The notes beneath the pieces are model-generated. The model searched no databases and was not told where the DNA came from. It was given only the letters and a program-made list of their open reading frames with translations. A DNA stretch of 64,000 bases from Armatimonas rosea (lineage in GTDB: Bacteria; Armatimonadota; Armatimonadia; Armatimonadales; Armatimonadaceae), in assembly GCF_014202505.1 (NCBI RefSeq), contig NZ_JACHGW010000002.1, positions 1,178,001-1,242,000 on the forward strand. The letters are read 5' to 3'. Both the position numbers and the translations under genes were made by a program. Positions 16,655 through 25,843 of this stretch are shown piece after piece; position 1 is the first letter of the stretch, and every line of letters begins with the position of its first letter.

Positions 16655-17911
16655 ATGGCTTTACCTCTCTTCGTACCCGCCCTCGTCTGCGCGGCCACCG
16701 TACACGTCCAGAGCTTCTCGGGCGACTATACCGGCAAGCAAGACGGGGGCACGATCAAGCTGACCCTGAAGCAAGAAAGCGACGGAAGCGTCACCGGCAC
16801 CTTCAACGACGGCTCCTCGATGGCGTCCTTGGCGGGCACGGTCGCCTCCGATGGCAAGAAGATCACGGGACAGTTCACCTACCAGGGCATCAATCTCCCC
16901 TTTGAGATTCGCCGCAAGGGAGCGGGGATCGAGTTTGTGATGAAGCTGGGCAACGAGGAAGAGGTGATGGGCCTCAGTCGAACGGGTGGCACCGTCCCGC
17001 CCGACGCCCCGGAGCCGACCAAGCCCAAGCCCGCCAAGCCCCCCGCGACCAAGCCCAGTGCGGTGCCGAAACCCAGTGCCGCTCCCACTCTTGCCGGAGC
17101 CTATGTCCATCCTGCGGGGCTAAAGATCGGTCTCCCGCAAGGCTGGAAGGTGCAGGCATACGGGCCGGTTCTCGCCTTGCTTCCCCCCGGAGCCACCAAG
17201 GCGGATGGGGACGAGCTCTACCTCTTGCTCGTGGGAGAGGCCAATGGCATCTCCAGCAAGACCGACCCGCGGCTGGGGCAGTTCCTGGAGCTCATCCTCA
17301 ATGGCGCAGGCGGCGATGGGGGCCTTCTGCTGGGCAAGGGCGTGACCTTTCAGCGCACGGGCCAGGATGGCAACGGGCTGACCTTTCAAGGCGGCAATGG
17401 GCGTGGGGCGAGCCTCTATGCCCGCTGCCTTTTCTCGGAGCCCAAGGGACGGATCGCGGCGGTGCTTGCGCTGGGACTCAAGGCAAAGATCGCGCCCCGC
17501 GAGGCGGCTCTGCAGGGGGCTCTTGCGGCGGTGAGCGCCAGCACGCCCGAGCGGGACAGCCGGCTCCTGGGAAGCTGGAAGGGCACGACATCCACCAAGT
17601 CCCGCGATGCCCGCGATGCCGCAGGGCGGCAGCAAGCGTCGAGTGTCACCGATAGCAGCACCACCTACCAGCTCACCGGCGACGGCCGCTTTGTCGAGAG
17701 CCGCTGGTCGCGCACGATCGCGATCGGCCAAGGCGTCTCCCTCGACTCGGGCGATACAGTCGAGCGTACGCAGGGGCTCTGGGCGGCCAGCAACGGCAAG
17801 ATCGCTTTTTGTGAGGACAATGGCCTCTACCTGCTGGGCTCCTACCAAGTCCAAGGGGGTGGGGTGGTGATCCAGATCGGGGATCGGGTGATTACCCTGA
17901 GCCACGGCTAA
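16655..17911 (+). CDS. Secreted protein of unknown function with Pro/Lys-rich linker
   Basis: 418 aa, start supported by aaaggag 7 nt before ATG. Short signal peptide (MALPLFVPALVCAATV). Domain 1 (about 18-105) looks like a small beta-barrel (SGDYTGKQDGGTIKLTLKQ, GSVTGTFNDG). Then comes a PKPAKPPATKPSAVPKPS linker, domain 2 (about 145-290) and domain 3 (about 300-418), which opens with LLGSWKGTTS and closes with a GDRVITL strand. Domains 1 and 3 resemble lipocalin-like 'tested versus background' barrels in shape only. No catalytic motif is recognised. Probably co-transcribed with namZ. Confidence 0.75.
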   Translation: MALPLFVPALVCAATVHVQSFSGDYTGKQDGGTIKLTLKQESDGSVTGTFNDGSSMASLAGTVASDGKKITGQFTYQGINLPFEIRRKGAGIEFVMKLGNEEEVMGLSRTGGTVPPDAPEPTKPKPAKPPATKPSAVPKPSAAPTLAGAYVHPAGLKIGLPQGWKVQAYGPVLALLPPGATKADGDELYLLLVGEANGISSKTDPRLGQFLELILNGAGGDGGLLLGKGVTFQRTGQDGNGLTFQGGNGRGASLYARCLFSEPKGRIAAVLALGLKAKIAPREAALQGALAAVSASTPERDSRLLGSWKGTTSTKSRDARDAAGRQQASSVTDSSTTYQLTGDGRFVESRWSRTIAIGQGVSLDSGDTVERTQGLWAASNGKIAFCEDNGLYLLGSYQVQGGGVVIQIGDRVITLSHG

Positions 17912-17947
17912 GAAGGATTCACCCCCCGACTGGTGAATCTAGTAGGC

Positions 17948-18910
17948 ATGCAAAACATCAATCGACGGTATTTTTTAGCGGCACTCTTCGCCGCGGCAGT
18001 GACGCCCGCCTTTGCGCAGAAGCCGGTGACCCACAAGCTGATCGCTCAGGACAAGGGTCACATCGTTGTCCTCAATGAGAAGGGCGAGGTGGAGTGGGAA
18101 GTGGCGTGTGGCTTCAACTCCCACGATCTGTCCGTGCTGCCCAATGGCAACTTCTTGCTCCACATGGGCCCCGCGACCATTGTCGAGATGACCAAAGACA
18201 AGAAGGAAGTGTGGAAGTGGGAGAGCAAGCCGGTAGCGCCCTACACCGGGCGGGTGGAGATCCATGGCTACCAGCGCCTCAAGAACGGCCTGACCATGAT
18301 CGCCGAGACCGGTAACAAGCGCATTATCGAGGTGGACAAGGACGGCAAGATTGTCAAGGAAGTGCCCCTGACGGTCGAGCGCCCGGACTCCCACCGCGAT
18401 ACCCGCCGCGTCCGCAAGCTCGACAACGGAAACTACCTGGTGGCGCACGAGGGTCTGGGCTGCGTGCGGGAGTACGACGACAAGGGCAAGATTGTCTGGG
18501 AGTACGTGATCGACCTCAACAACCAGCCGGCCACCGGCGGCCACGATGGGCACGGGACCAATGTCTTTAATGCGCTGCGCCTCAAGAACGGCAACACGCT
18601 GATCGGGGGGGGCAACAACAACCGTGTCTTTGAGGTGAACAAAGAGGGCAAGGTGGTCTGGAGCATCGAGCGCGACGAGCTCAAGCGCCCTGATGGCCGC
18701 CCGATCCACCTCTGCTGGGTGACCACGGTGCAGGTGCTCCCCAATGGCAATATCGCCTTTGGAAACACCCACTCTGGCCCCGAGAACCCGCAGATCATCG
18801 AGGTCACCCGCGATAAGAAAGTGGTCTGGATGCTCGATGACTGGAAGACCTTCGGCAACGATCTCTGCGCCTCGTGGTTCCTCGATGTCAAGGGAAAAGT
18901 CATCCGCTAG
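17948..18910 (+). CDS. Secreted beta-propeller protein (PQQ/arylsulfotransferase-like)
   Basis: 320 aa from the ATG at 17948 (MQNINRRYFLAALFAAAV). The frame is open back to a GTG at 17933, which adds five residues. A signal peptide ends at AFAQ. The rest is repeated blades of the type NGNFLLH, NGLTMIAE, DNGNYLVAHE, NGNTLIGG and NGNIAFGN, each with a following V/IxExxxDKK(V)VW strand, as in arylsulfotransferase-like and PQQ-like propellers. Likely an extracytoplasmic binding or sensing protein. No transferase active-site His pair can be assigned with confidence. Confidence 0.8.
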   Translation: MQNINRRYFLAALFAAAVTPAFAQKPVTHKLIAQDKGHIVVLNEKGEVEWEVACGFNSHDLSVLPNGNFLLHMGPATIVEMTKDKKEVWKWESKPVAPYTGRVEIHGYQRLKNGLTMIAETGNKRIIEVDKDGKIVKEVPLTVERPDSHRDTRRVRKLDNGNYLVAHEGLGCVREYDDKGKIVWEYVIDLNNQPATGGHDGHGTNVFNALRLKNGNTLIGGGNNNRVFEVNKEGKVVWSIERDELKRPDGRPIHLCWVTTVQVLPNGNIAFGNTHSGPENPQIIEVTRDKKVVWMLDDWKTFGNDLCASWFLDVKGKVIR

Positions 18911-18937
18911 GCGATACAATCTCTTCAGGCAAGCTCG

Positions 18938-19531
18938 ATGCAACCCATTGACTTAAATCCTGAACCCAAAGGCCCCTGGCGCTGGAGTGTCGCTCAGTTT
19001 GAGCGTGCTGTAGCGCTGGGGCTTTTTCCCGAAGAGACACGTCTGGAGCTCCTGGCAGGCGAACTCTACGAGAGGCCGATGGAAAACCCTCCCCATGCCT
19101 ACACCATCGATACCCTCTACGATCTCCTGGCGCGTAGCCTAGACTTAAGCACCTGTTTCCTTCGCAACCAGCACGCTCTCCCTCTGAGTATTGACTCCGC
19201 TCCTATTCCCGATATCGCCGTGATCGCAGGTCGGCGCCTCGATTTTCTCCAAAGCCATCCCAGACCAGAGCAGGTGCTGCTCGTCGTTGACGTCTCGGAT
19301 GCGACGCTTTCCCAGGACCGTCACGCCAAGGCCGAGCTCTACGCCGAGGCAGGAATACAGGAGTACTGGATTGTTAACCTGAGTCAGCGGCGTCTGGAAG
19401 TCTACCGCGACCCAAGTGGTAGCGAGTGGGGCACGAATCTCAAGCTCCCTGAGCAACAAAGCATCACGCCTCTGTGCACCCCGAGTGTCACGATTCCCAT
19501 CGCATCCCTCCTTCCCCCAAGGTCCTCGTGA
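18938..19531 (+). CDS. Uma2 family protein (DUF820, PD-(D/E)xK nuclease fold)
   Basis: 197 aa. The Uma2 signature is clear: PDIAVIAG, then LLVVDVSDATLSQDRHAK with the D/E..VSD..L..D..K catalytic-type core, then YAEAGIQEYWIVNL. These proteins have the restriction-endonuclease fold and are abundant in cyanobacteria, Chloroflexota and Armatimonadota; their substrate is unknown. A TACAAT box at 18915-18920 lies 17 nt before the ATG. The stop overlaps the next start (GTGA), so the two genes are coupled. Confidence 0.9.
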   Translation: MQPIDLNPEPKGPWRWSVAQFERAVALGLFPEETRLELLAGELYERPMENPPHAYTIDTLYDLLARSLDLSTCFLRNQHALPLSIDSAPIPDIAVIAGRRLDFLQSHPRPEQVLLVVDVSDATLSQDRHAKAELYAEAGIQEYWIVNLSQRRLEVYRDPSGSEWGTNLKLPEQQSITPLCTPSVTIPIASLLPPRSS

Positions 19532-20145
19532 GACCGGGGCTGTCTCTGATTCTTAGTGGACTTGCCGGGACAGTCTGTGGTCTTGTCCCGCTGCCTCAGG
19601 TCATCTTCCCTATCTGTCTTAGTTTAGGTTTGCTCTCCGCATTTACTCTCAGGCGCCTCCCCGGTAGCGCACGTCTCGCTTGGGGAATCGGACTCTGTGG
19701 GGTTGCAAGCCTCGCAGCAACCGCAGTCAGCCGATCCTTTTTTCTGCTTTTCGCCTTCTGGTTTCTCTGGTTTATGCTATTTGTACTGCCCCTTGTTGGT
19801 ATCCGCTGGCAAAGACTCTCCCTCATTCGGCGGCTGGGAATCTCTCTTGTCCTGCCTCCTCTTCTTTATCTAGGCACCGCATTCACTCTCTTCCATTTTT
19901 GGGGTGGACAGCCTGCGCCCGACACAGAAACACGCGACAGCCAGCAACGCGAACCCGCGGTTGGTCCCGCTGTCTCTTTTCTAACCTATGCCATTAGTCC
20001 ACCACAGGGACCCTGTTGTGTACTCTCCTGTGACTACAACGGCAGTGAGTGGGTATGGAAGGTCTACCGCCCCCTCATAGATTATTGGTTTGCCGCACCG
20101 GGATGCCACTACTATGATCCCAATAAGCCCACCGCAAAACCATGA
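19528..20145 (+). CDS. Small polytopic membrane protein, unknown
   Basis: 205 aa from the GTG that overlaps the Uma2 stop by 4 nt. Four to five hydrophobic segments (about 5-22, 30-45, 55-90, 105-130) and then a soluble tail with two pairs of Cys (PQGPCCVLSCDYNG) and HYYDPNKP near the end. I recognise no family. G+C is lower (about 52%) than in the flanking genes. The stop overlaps the start of the hydrolase gene (ATGA), suggesting a three-gene unit with Uma2. Confidence 0.65.
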   Translation: MRPGLSLILSGLAGTVCGLVPLPQVIFPICLSLGLLSAFTLRRLPGSARLAWGIGLCGVASLAATAVSRSFFLLFAFWFLWFMLFVLPLVGIRWQRLSLIRRLGISLVLPPLLYLGTAFTLFHFWGGQPAPDTETRDSQQREPAVGPAVSFLTYAISPPQGPCCVLSCDYNGSEWVWKVYRPLIDYWFAAPGCHYYDPNKPTAKP

Positions 20146-20735
20146 AGTCTCTGATTCTCCTCCCTGGCATGAATGGCAAGACCAGCCTCTACGCGCGGGT
20201 ACGGCCTCACTTTCCCGAGCTGATCACCCCCGAGTGGATCGAGCCGGAGGTGAACGAGCCGCTGGTGGACTATGCCCGGCGCTTTGCGGAGACGCTACGC
20301 CCCCAGATCACCGAGCCGTGCATGCTGGGAGGCACCTCGTTTGGGGGGATGGTGGCCCATGAGCTGGCGGCTGCCTTGGGGCTGGGCTCTTGCCTGCTGA
20401 TCTCCACCGTCCGCACCCCCGCCGAGCTTCCTCCCGACTGGCAGGCGCTGCGGCACCTCACCGTTGCAGGAGAGGAGGCGCTCTGGGGGCAGCCGCGCTT
20501 TAAGACCCGGTTTTTATGCTGGGCAGCCTGGGCGACCCTGACCTGGGAGCTGAGTGACGGGGCTGCGGCGGTAGAGACACGGCTCCTCCATGGCGACTTA
20601 GACCGCACTTTTCCCCTCGAGTGCGTCCAGCCGGACCAGGTTGTTGTCGGTGGGGGACATGTTCTGCCTATGACACACCCCGAGGCGGTCGTGGCATTTA
20701 TTTCCCAGAGCCGCTTTCCGTCTCTAGAGGCGTGA
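20142..20735 (+). CDS. Short alpha/beta hydrolase
   Basis: 197 aa. It starts MKSLILLPGMNG, the first strand and oxyanion loop of the fold. The nucleophile elbow is GGTSFGG (Ser in G-T-S-F-G), followed by MVAHELAAALG. The acid is probably Asp in LLHGDLDRTFP, and the base His is VGGGHVLPMTHPE. So a complete Ser-Asp-His triad is present in a compact protein without a lid. Substrate unknown. Coupled to the upstream membrane protein by ATGA. Confidence 0.8.
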   Translation: MKSLILLPGMNGKTSLYARVRPHFPELITPEWIEPEVNEPLVDYARRFAETLRPQITEPCMLGGTSFGGMVAHELAAALGLGSCLLISTVRTPAELPPDWQALRHLTVAGEEALWGQPRFKTRFLCWAAWATLTWELSDGAAAVETRLLHGDLDRTFPLECVQPDQVVVGGGHVLPMTHPEAVVAFISQSRFPSLEA

Positions 20736-20783
20736 ATATGGTAAAATCGGCAAGAATTTCGCAATTATTAAAGGGCATTTATT

Positions 20784-21869
20784 TTGGAAGACAAGGCGGC
20801 ACGTCAGTTTCCGGTTGCAAGTGAGATCGTCGAGATCCAGCAAGACACCACCGGCAACATCAATAAGACCTACCGGGTCACTCTCGCGGATGGAGAGCGC
20901 TTCATTCTGCAGCGGATCAACAAGGTCGTCTTTACCCAGCCCGAGCTCGTGATGCGCAACATCCGGCGCTTCTCGGAGCATGTCGCGCGCAAGCTTGCGG
21001 TGACTCCCTTGGACAAGGGCCGTCGCTGGGAGACCCCACAGGTGCTGGCCGCTCAAGACCAGCAGGACTTCTGGATCGACCCCGAGGGCGAGTACTGGCG
21101 GGCTCTGAGCTTCATTCCCCGCTCGCGCTCCTACAACACCGCCCAGAGCGAGACCCATGCCTACGAGGTGGGCTTTGGACTGGGGACCTTCCATAATCTG
21201 ATCAGCGACCTCCCCGCCGAGCAGCTTGCCGATACCCTCCCCGGCTTTCATATCGCCCCCGGTTACTTAGCGCACTTCGACCGGATCGCCGCGAGTCATA
21301 GCACGGAGCTCACCGCCGAGGTTCGGCAAGGGCTGGCCTTTGTCGAGGCGCGGCGCGGGCTGGCGAGTGTTCTGGAGGATGCCAAGGCGGCGGGTAAGCT
21401 CCCGTTGCGCCCGATCCACGGTGACCCGAAGATCAACAACGTGATGATGGACACCACGACCGGGCAGGCCATTAGCATTATCGATCTGGACACGGTCAAG
21501 CCCGGCCTCGTGCACTACGATATCGGGGATGGGCTTCGCTCGGCGTGTAACCCACTGGGGGAAGAGACCAAGGACTTCGACGCCGTACGCTTCGAGCCCG
21601 AGCTTGCCAAGGCGATCCTGGGCGGCTATTTGGAGCAGGCCCGCCACTTCCTCACCCCCGCCGACTACGACCACCTCTTCGATGCGATCCGCCTGATCGC
21701 CTTTGAGCTGGGCCTGCGCTTCTTCACCGATCACCTGGCGGGGGATGTCTACTTCCTCGCGGACCACCGGGGCCACAACCTGGAGCGCGCCCTCGTGCAG
21801 TTTGCCCTCTGCAAGAGTATCGAGGACCAGGAAGCGACCCTTCGTAAGATCATCGCCGACACGCTGTAA
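20784..21869 (+). CDS. APH-fold phosphotransferase, N-acetylhexosamine-kinase-like
   Basis: 361 aa from TTG 20784, with aaaggg about 9 nt upstream; a TAAAAT lies further up at about 20743. The kinase core includes GNINKTYRVTLADG and FILQRINKVVF (nucleotide-binding half), HGDPKINNVMMD (catalytic loop with HGD and the metal-binding Asn) and IIDLDTVKPG (DxD metal site). The start GNIN-TY with LQRIN-VF resembles NahK-type N-acetylhexosamine 1-kinases more than antibiotic kinases. A sugar-kinase role would suit a polysaccharide-degrading organism, but the substrate is inferred. Confidence 0.8.
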   Translation: MEDKAARQFPVASEIVEIQQDTTGNINKTYRVTLADGERFILQRINKVVFTQPELVMRNIRRFSEHVARKLAVTPLDKGRRWETPQVLAAQDQQDFWIDPEGEYWRALSFIPRSRSYNTAQSETHAYEVGFGLGTFHNLISDLPAEQLADTLPGFHIAPGYLAHFDRIAASHSTELTAEVRQGLAFVEARRGLASVLEDAKAAGKLPLRPIHGDPKINNVMMDTTTGQAISIIDLDTVKPGLVHYDIGDGLRSACNPLGEETKDFDAVRFEPELAKAILGGYLEQARHFLTPADYDHLFDAIRLIAFELGLRFFTDHLAGDVYFLADHRGHNLERALVQFALCKSIEDQEATLRKIIADTL

Positions 21870-21870
21870 C

Positions 21871-21890
21871 CGCCGATTTCAACCGGCGGC
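21871..21890. repeat. Short palindrome (R4) with the GATTTCAA core
   Basis: ccgccgatttcaaccggcgg: 6-bp arms around the family core, filling the gap between two convergent genes whose stop codons flank it. It probably also serves as a weak terminator; there is no T-run. Confidence 0.6.
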
Positions 21891-24877
21891 TAATTCATCC
21901 GCACCTCCCCGATGGTGACGGTCTCCTTGTTCTGGGTGAGCCGTAGGGTGAGGTGCTGGCGGCGCTCGTTGGCGTGGCCGAAGTGGGTGATGACAGTCGC
22001 TTGGACAGTCGTCCCGCCCGTGAGGCGCTGCGCTTGGCTCCCAAAGTAGTTGGTCTGGATCTTGTAAACCCCGGGGACGGCGCGGCGGATCATGTAGTCC
22101 TCGGGGCCGTAGCCATTGGTAAAGTCGCGGGAGAGCTTGCCGCCGACCTGCGTGAGGGGATGGCTGTAGAAGCACTCTTCGCCTGTGGGCTCGATGACGT
22201 GCAGGTCCATGTCCGTGCTGTCCGAGTCCCAGGTCATGACGATCCGTACATCGCAGGCGAGGTTCTGGATCAGGCGCGGGTCGAAGCGGTGGCGTGTCTT
22301 GGGGTGCGCGGCGAGGATCGCATTGGCCTCGGTGAGGGCAATGACCTCGATCCCCTCGAAGCGGTCCCAGTGGCGCATGACGACCGTATACAGCAGCTCT
22401 AGCGCCCGCTCGATCTGCCCGAGATCGGCCAGAACCAGCGCGAGATCACGGTAGCTCTGGGGCTCCTCGCCCCGCAGGCGGAGCACTTTCTCAAAGAGGC
22501 TCGCCGCGAGCTGTTTCTCTCCCAGCTGCGCCAGCCGGTGTGCCAGAACCCGGAGCAGGGCCGCGTCCTCCAGCTGGAGGTCGGCCAGCGACGATAGCAC
22601 GCGCAGGCCTTCATCGCGCCGCCCTAGCTGCAATAAGAGCTCGGCGCAGTCGAGATAGAAGGCCGGCGTGCTGGCGTAGGCCTCGCGCTCTTTGAGGTAG
22701 GCGGCGTAGGCCCCGCTTGGCCCCGCGGCCTTGAGGCTCTTGAGGTAGGGAGTATCGGGTGTCCATGCCTTGATCGTCACCCCCAGGCTCTTGGCGGGCT
22801 CTGGCTCCGGGAGAGCGGCCTTGGCAACGACACCACCAAAGGCCGGGCGCCCCCTGCCGCCACCAAAGCCACCGCCCATCATCCCTGGGGCTGCCGATGG
22901 CGCGCTCGCGGGAGCGGCACCACGGAGAAGGAGCTCACGGCGCTCGGGACGGCGCGTCTCGGACACGCGGGCCGCATCGGCCCGGCCCGTGCTCTCTGCG
23001 GGCGGAGCCCCTGTAGTGGGCCGCGGGGCCACTGCGGCGGCTCGGACCGTTAGGCCTTGGTCCTCACGGAGCTGCTTTTTCTCCTGAGCGAGCTTCGCGG
23101 TTCGGGGGAACTCCTTGCGCCACCAGCTCGTCCGCTCTTTCCACTGGGTGAGGACGCTCTGGAGCTGTTGCTCGTCCTTGGTGCGCTTGGTGGTTTTCTC
23201 TGTCTTCTCACGGCCCAGCCAGGCATCGTAGAGAACGGGGCGGGTGCGTGGCGGGGCGACATTGTGCTCGACATACTGCTCCAGGCTCTCCAGAACCAGG
23301 AGCGATGTCCCTGGCGTGACCAGGTTAAAGTCCGTTCCCAGAGCCAGGAGCGCCTCGTGGTTCTCGTCGGGGAGGAGCCCTAGGCGGGTCGCGCGCTGTG
23401 CGGCCCACTGCCGCGCGATCAGGCCATGGGCACTGGTGGCAGTGAGGGGAATCGCGACCGGGCGACGCTCCAGCACGGGGCCACCGGGGATGCCATAGAG
23501 CAGGGTCAGGCTGGCACCGCTCCCCGAGCGCAGGACGCGCCCGGTCACCGCTCCGTCTTGCCACTGCACATCGGCCACACCGTTGCTCTCGACCCCTAGG
23601 AGCGTGACCTGTGGGCGGCCCAGTGCGCTGGGATCGGTGCCATCACTGAGGGCACCGCCGGTCTGGGTACAGAAGTAGCGCAGCAGGCTCTGGTTGGCGC
23701 TATCGGAGGTTGCGACGGCGTAGACCGGCGTGCTGGGCGCGACCGTGGGCAGGCCATGGCCGAGGTTGGAAAACCCATCGGTGAACCAGAGCCAGTAGTC
23801 CTGGCGCGGGAGGTTCAGCGCACCCAGGGCAGTGCCACCGTCGAAGGGCTGGGCCTGGAGAAAGGCGAGCAGCTCCCGCGAGTCGCCGCGGGTAACTCGA
23901 AACGTCCGAGGGCGCTCCGCCCGCTCCCGCACCACCACGACCTCAACCGTCACGGACTTGTCGCGCAGGTGCTCACGGATCAGAGCAAGCTCCTTGCCGA
24001 TATCTGCCTTGCGCCGGCTCAGGCTGGCGTCCCAGACAATCCCGATCCGGCGTGGCGCGACCCGCTCGATCTTGGCCTGTGGGGGCGTATCGGTGAGATA
24101 GAAAAAGGTCTCGGGCTGGGTACTGCTGGCACGTGTGAAGCTCTCGGTGACAACGGTTGGCTCGGTGCGCGGGGGGATGGTGACCGTGATATCCTGCTCC
24201 GCGCTATTCTCAAGAACCGCCTCCGTGGTCAGGCGGCTGTCGCTAGGAGCCAGAGTAAAGGGCCGCTTTCCCACCACGACACTGGCACTCGTGGCCCCGA
24301 GGACATCCACCGTGACCTTGCCCTCGGGGATTGCCGCACCAAAGCGCAGGGGGATCGTCCGCTTATCGGTGCTGTAGGTGATGCGGATGGTCCGGGTCCC
24401 GCCTGCGGGCAGGGGGTAGACCCGTGTGCGGAAGACATTGCCCTCCAGCTGCTCCAAGAGCCCCGGATCAACCCCCTTGCGAACCTCCTTTTCAAACACC
24501 ACGCGTGCTTTCTCTTTCTCCACGGGTGTCGCGTCCACGAGCTCCCCTTGAACATCGAGCGCAAACCCCGAGACCGCGGCACCGTCGGGGAGCGGGAACG
24601 TCAGCTCACCCTCCAGCGTGCGCCGCGACGGGTTATGGAACACCAGGGTCTGGCTCACCTGGGTCAGGGGGCCAGCCACCGTGAGCTGCACATCCGCCCG
24701 CTCCAGCCGCACGGGGGCCGCTTGGTCCTCGTTGCTTACCTTGAGCTGCACAGGAGCGAGCCGCTGGCGAGGCTGGGTGCTCGTGTGGGTGCTCGCTGTG
24801 GGGGTGGCTCCTCGCAGAGTGTGGGTCGTGAGGGCAACGAGGCCACCCAGGGAAAGGACGAGTGCTGTTAGACGCAT
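21890..24877 (-). CDS. VIT-VWA-TPR-DUF2135 surface protein
   Basis: 995 aa. Signal peptide (about 1-24), VIT domain (about 45-170), VWA domain (about 285-400) with MIDAS DASLS, the Thr of GGTAL and FTDGFSN, then a coiled and low-complexity Gly-rich stretch (GMMGGGFGGGRG). TPR-like helices follow (about 690-850) and a C-terminal DUF2135 domain (MTWDSDSTDMDLHVIEPTGEE, YFGSQAQRL). Homologous modules occur in inter-alpha-trypsin-inhibitor-like and YfaP-like proteins that bind ligands at the cell surface. Start supported by a ggaga site 8 nt upstream. Confidence 0.9.
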   Translation of the reverse strand: MRLTALVLSLGGLVALTTHTLRGATPTASTHTSTQPRQRLAPVQLKVSNEDQAAPVRLERADVQLTVAGPLTQVSQTLVFHNPSRRTLEGELTFPLPDGAAVSGFALDVQGELVDATPVEKEKARVVFEKEVRKGVDPGLLEQLEGNVFRTRVYPLPAGGTRTIRITYSTDKRTIPLRFGAAIPEGKVTVDVLGATSASVVVGKRPFTLAPSDSRLTTEAVLENSAEQDITVTIPPRTEPTVVTESFTRASSTQPETFFYLTDTPPQAKIERVAPRRIGIVWDASLSRRKADIGKELALIREHLRDKSVTVEVVVVRERAERPRTFRVTRGDSRELLAFLQAQPFDGGTALGALNLPRQDYWLWFTDGFSNLGHGLPTVAPSTPVYAVATSDSANQSLLRYFCTQTGGALSDGTDPSALGRPQVTLLGVESNGVADVQWQDGAVTGRVLRSGSGASLTLLYGIPGGPVLERRPVAIPLTATSAHGLIARQWAAQRATRLGLLPDENHEALLALGTDFNLVTPGTSLLVLESLEQYVEHNVAPPRTRPVLYDAWLGREKTEKTTKRTKDEQQLQSVLTQWKERTSWWRKEFPRTAKLAQEKKQLREDQGLTVRAAAVAPRPTTGAPPAESTGRADAARVSETRRPERRELLLRGAAPASAPSAAPGMMGGGFGGGRGRPAFGGVVAKAALPEPEPAKSLGVTIKAWTPDTPYLKSLKAAGPSGAYAAYLKEREAYASTPAFYLDCAELLLQLGRRDEGLRVLSSLADLQLEDAALLRVLAHRLAQLGEKQLAASLFEKVLRLRGEEPQSYRDLALVLADLGQIERALELLYTVVMRHWDRFEGIEVIALTEANAILAAHPKTRHRFDPRLIQNLACDVRIVMTWDSDSTDMDLHVIEPTGEECFYSHPLTQVGGKLSRDFTNGYGPEDYMIRRAVPGVYKIQTNYFGSQAQRLTGGTTVQATVITHFGHANERRQHLTLRLTQNKETVTIGEVRMN

Positions 24878-24933
24878 GATTTTTGTCTCCGGGCATTTGG
24901 TTCCGAGGGGGCAACAAAAGGTTCAAAATACGG

Positions 24934-24939
24934 TAGGAT
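24934..24939 (+). promoter_or_regulatory. Possible -10 box of the Nudix gene
   Basis: TAGGAT, 10 nt before the ATG at 24950. It would give a leader of 2-4 nt. Confidence 0.4.
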
Positions 24940-24949
24940 GGTCAGCATC

Positions 24950-25477
24950 ATGAGTGAGTTTCTTCCCGCGTATCAGACCGTCCGGTTCTGCCCCCAATGT
25001 GGGGTTGCGGCAACCGCGGCGTCGGAGCGGTTTTTTGAGTGTGTTGCGTGTGGCTACCGGCTCTACTTTAACAATACGGTCGCAGTGGCTGTCTTGGCTG
25101 TCAATCCCAAGGGCGAGCTGCTCTTTATTCGTCGTGCGCGCGACCCGGGCAAGGGCAAGCTGGCGATGCCGGGGGGCTTTGTGGACGCCGGGGAGTCGGG
25201 CGAGGCGGCGGCGCGCCGTGAGGTCATGGAGGAGCTGGGGGTCTCGGTGGGCGACGTGCAGTTTCTCTGCTCCGCGCCCAATACCTACCCGTACCGTGGC
25301 ATTGTCTACACGGTCTGCGACCTGTTTTTTGTGGCCTCCCTGCCCGAGCAAGAGTTCTCTCTCGCCCCGAAGGAAGTGGAGAGCGCGCTCTGGCTGGACC
25401 CCAAAACGGTGGACTTAGACGAGATTGCGTTTCCGTCGATGCGGGCCGCGCTGACTCTCTACCGGGGGGGCTTGTAG
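24950..25477 (+). CDS. Nudix hydrolase with N-terminal zinc ribbon
   Basis: 175 aa from ATG 24950; an in-frame ATG at 24938 lies inside the -10 box and is unlikely. Two Cys pairs (CPQCG, CVACG) form a zinc ribbon at about 18-40, as in NudC-like and ADP-ribose pyrophosphatase-like Nudix enzymes. The Nudix box is complete: GGFVDAGESGEAAARREVME with ELGV. It hydrolyses nucleoside diphosphate derivatives; the exact substrate is not readable. The next gene starts directly after its stop. Confidence 0.9.
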   Translation: MSEFLPAYQTVRFCPQCGVAATAASERFFECVACGYRLYFNNTVAVAVLAVNPKGELLFIRRARDPGKGKLAMPGGFVDAGESGEAAARREVMEELGVSVGDVQFLCSAPNTYPYRGIVYTVCDLFFVASLPEQEFSLAPKEVESALWLDPKTVDLDEIAFPSMRAALTLYRGGL

Positions 25478-25843
25478 GTGGACGAAGGCTTTCCGGTTCG
25501 GGGGGAGTTTATCACACTGGGGCAGCTCCTGAAGGTGCTGGGGATTGCCATGACCGGTGGCGAGGCGAAGTTCCAGCTGGAGGACGGGGAGTACCTCGTC
25601 AACGACGAGCCCGAGACGCGGCGGGGGCGCAAGCTTCGGCCTGGTGATACGGTTACCTTCCCCGACGGTAGCTACCTACCGCTTACCCCACCAGCGGATG
25701 CCGAGGGCGGCGATGAGGCTTCCGGCGACACACATGACCAGCAAGGAGAGCAGCCGCCGGCCCAAGAGGTCAGCAAGCCGCCAGCCCGCCTCAAGCGCAC
25801 GGGTTCCTACCGCGTTATCCGGCGCCGGCGTCGCTCCGGGTAG
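25478..25843 (+). CDS. S4-domain RNA-binding protein (YaaA/YbcJ-like) with basic tail
   Basis: 121 aa from a GTG directly after the Nudix stop. The S4 core is FITLGQLLKVLGIAMTGGEAK, then YLVNDEPETRRGRKLRPGD, as in single-domain S4 proteins. The long tail (about 75-121) is Pro/Gln-rich then very basic (VIRRRRRSG). The tail is antisense to the last 168 bp of the membrane-protein gene on the other strand, so its composition may reflect that overlap. RNA target unknown. Confidence 0.8.
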   Translation: MDEGFPVRGEFITLGQLLKVLGIAMTGGEAKFQLEDGEYLVNDEPETRRGRKLRPGDTVTFPDGSYLPLTPPADAEGGDEASGDTHDQQGEQPPAQEVSKPPARLKRTGSYRVIRRRRRSG

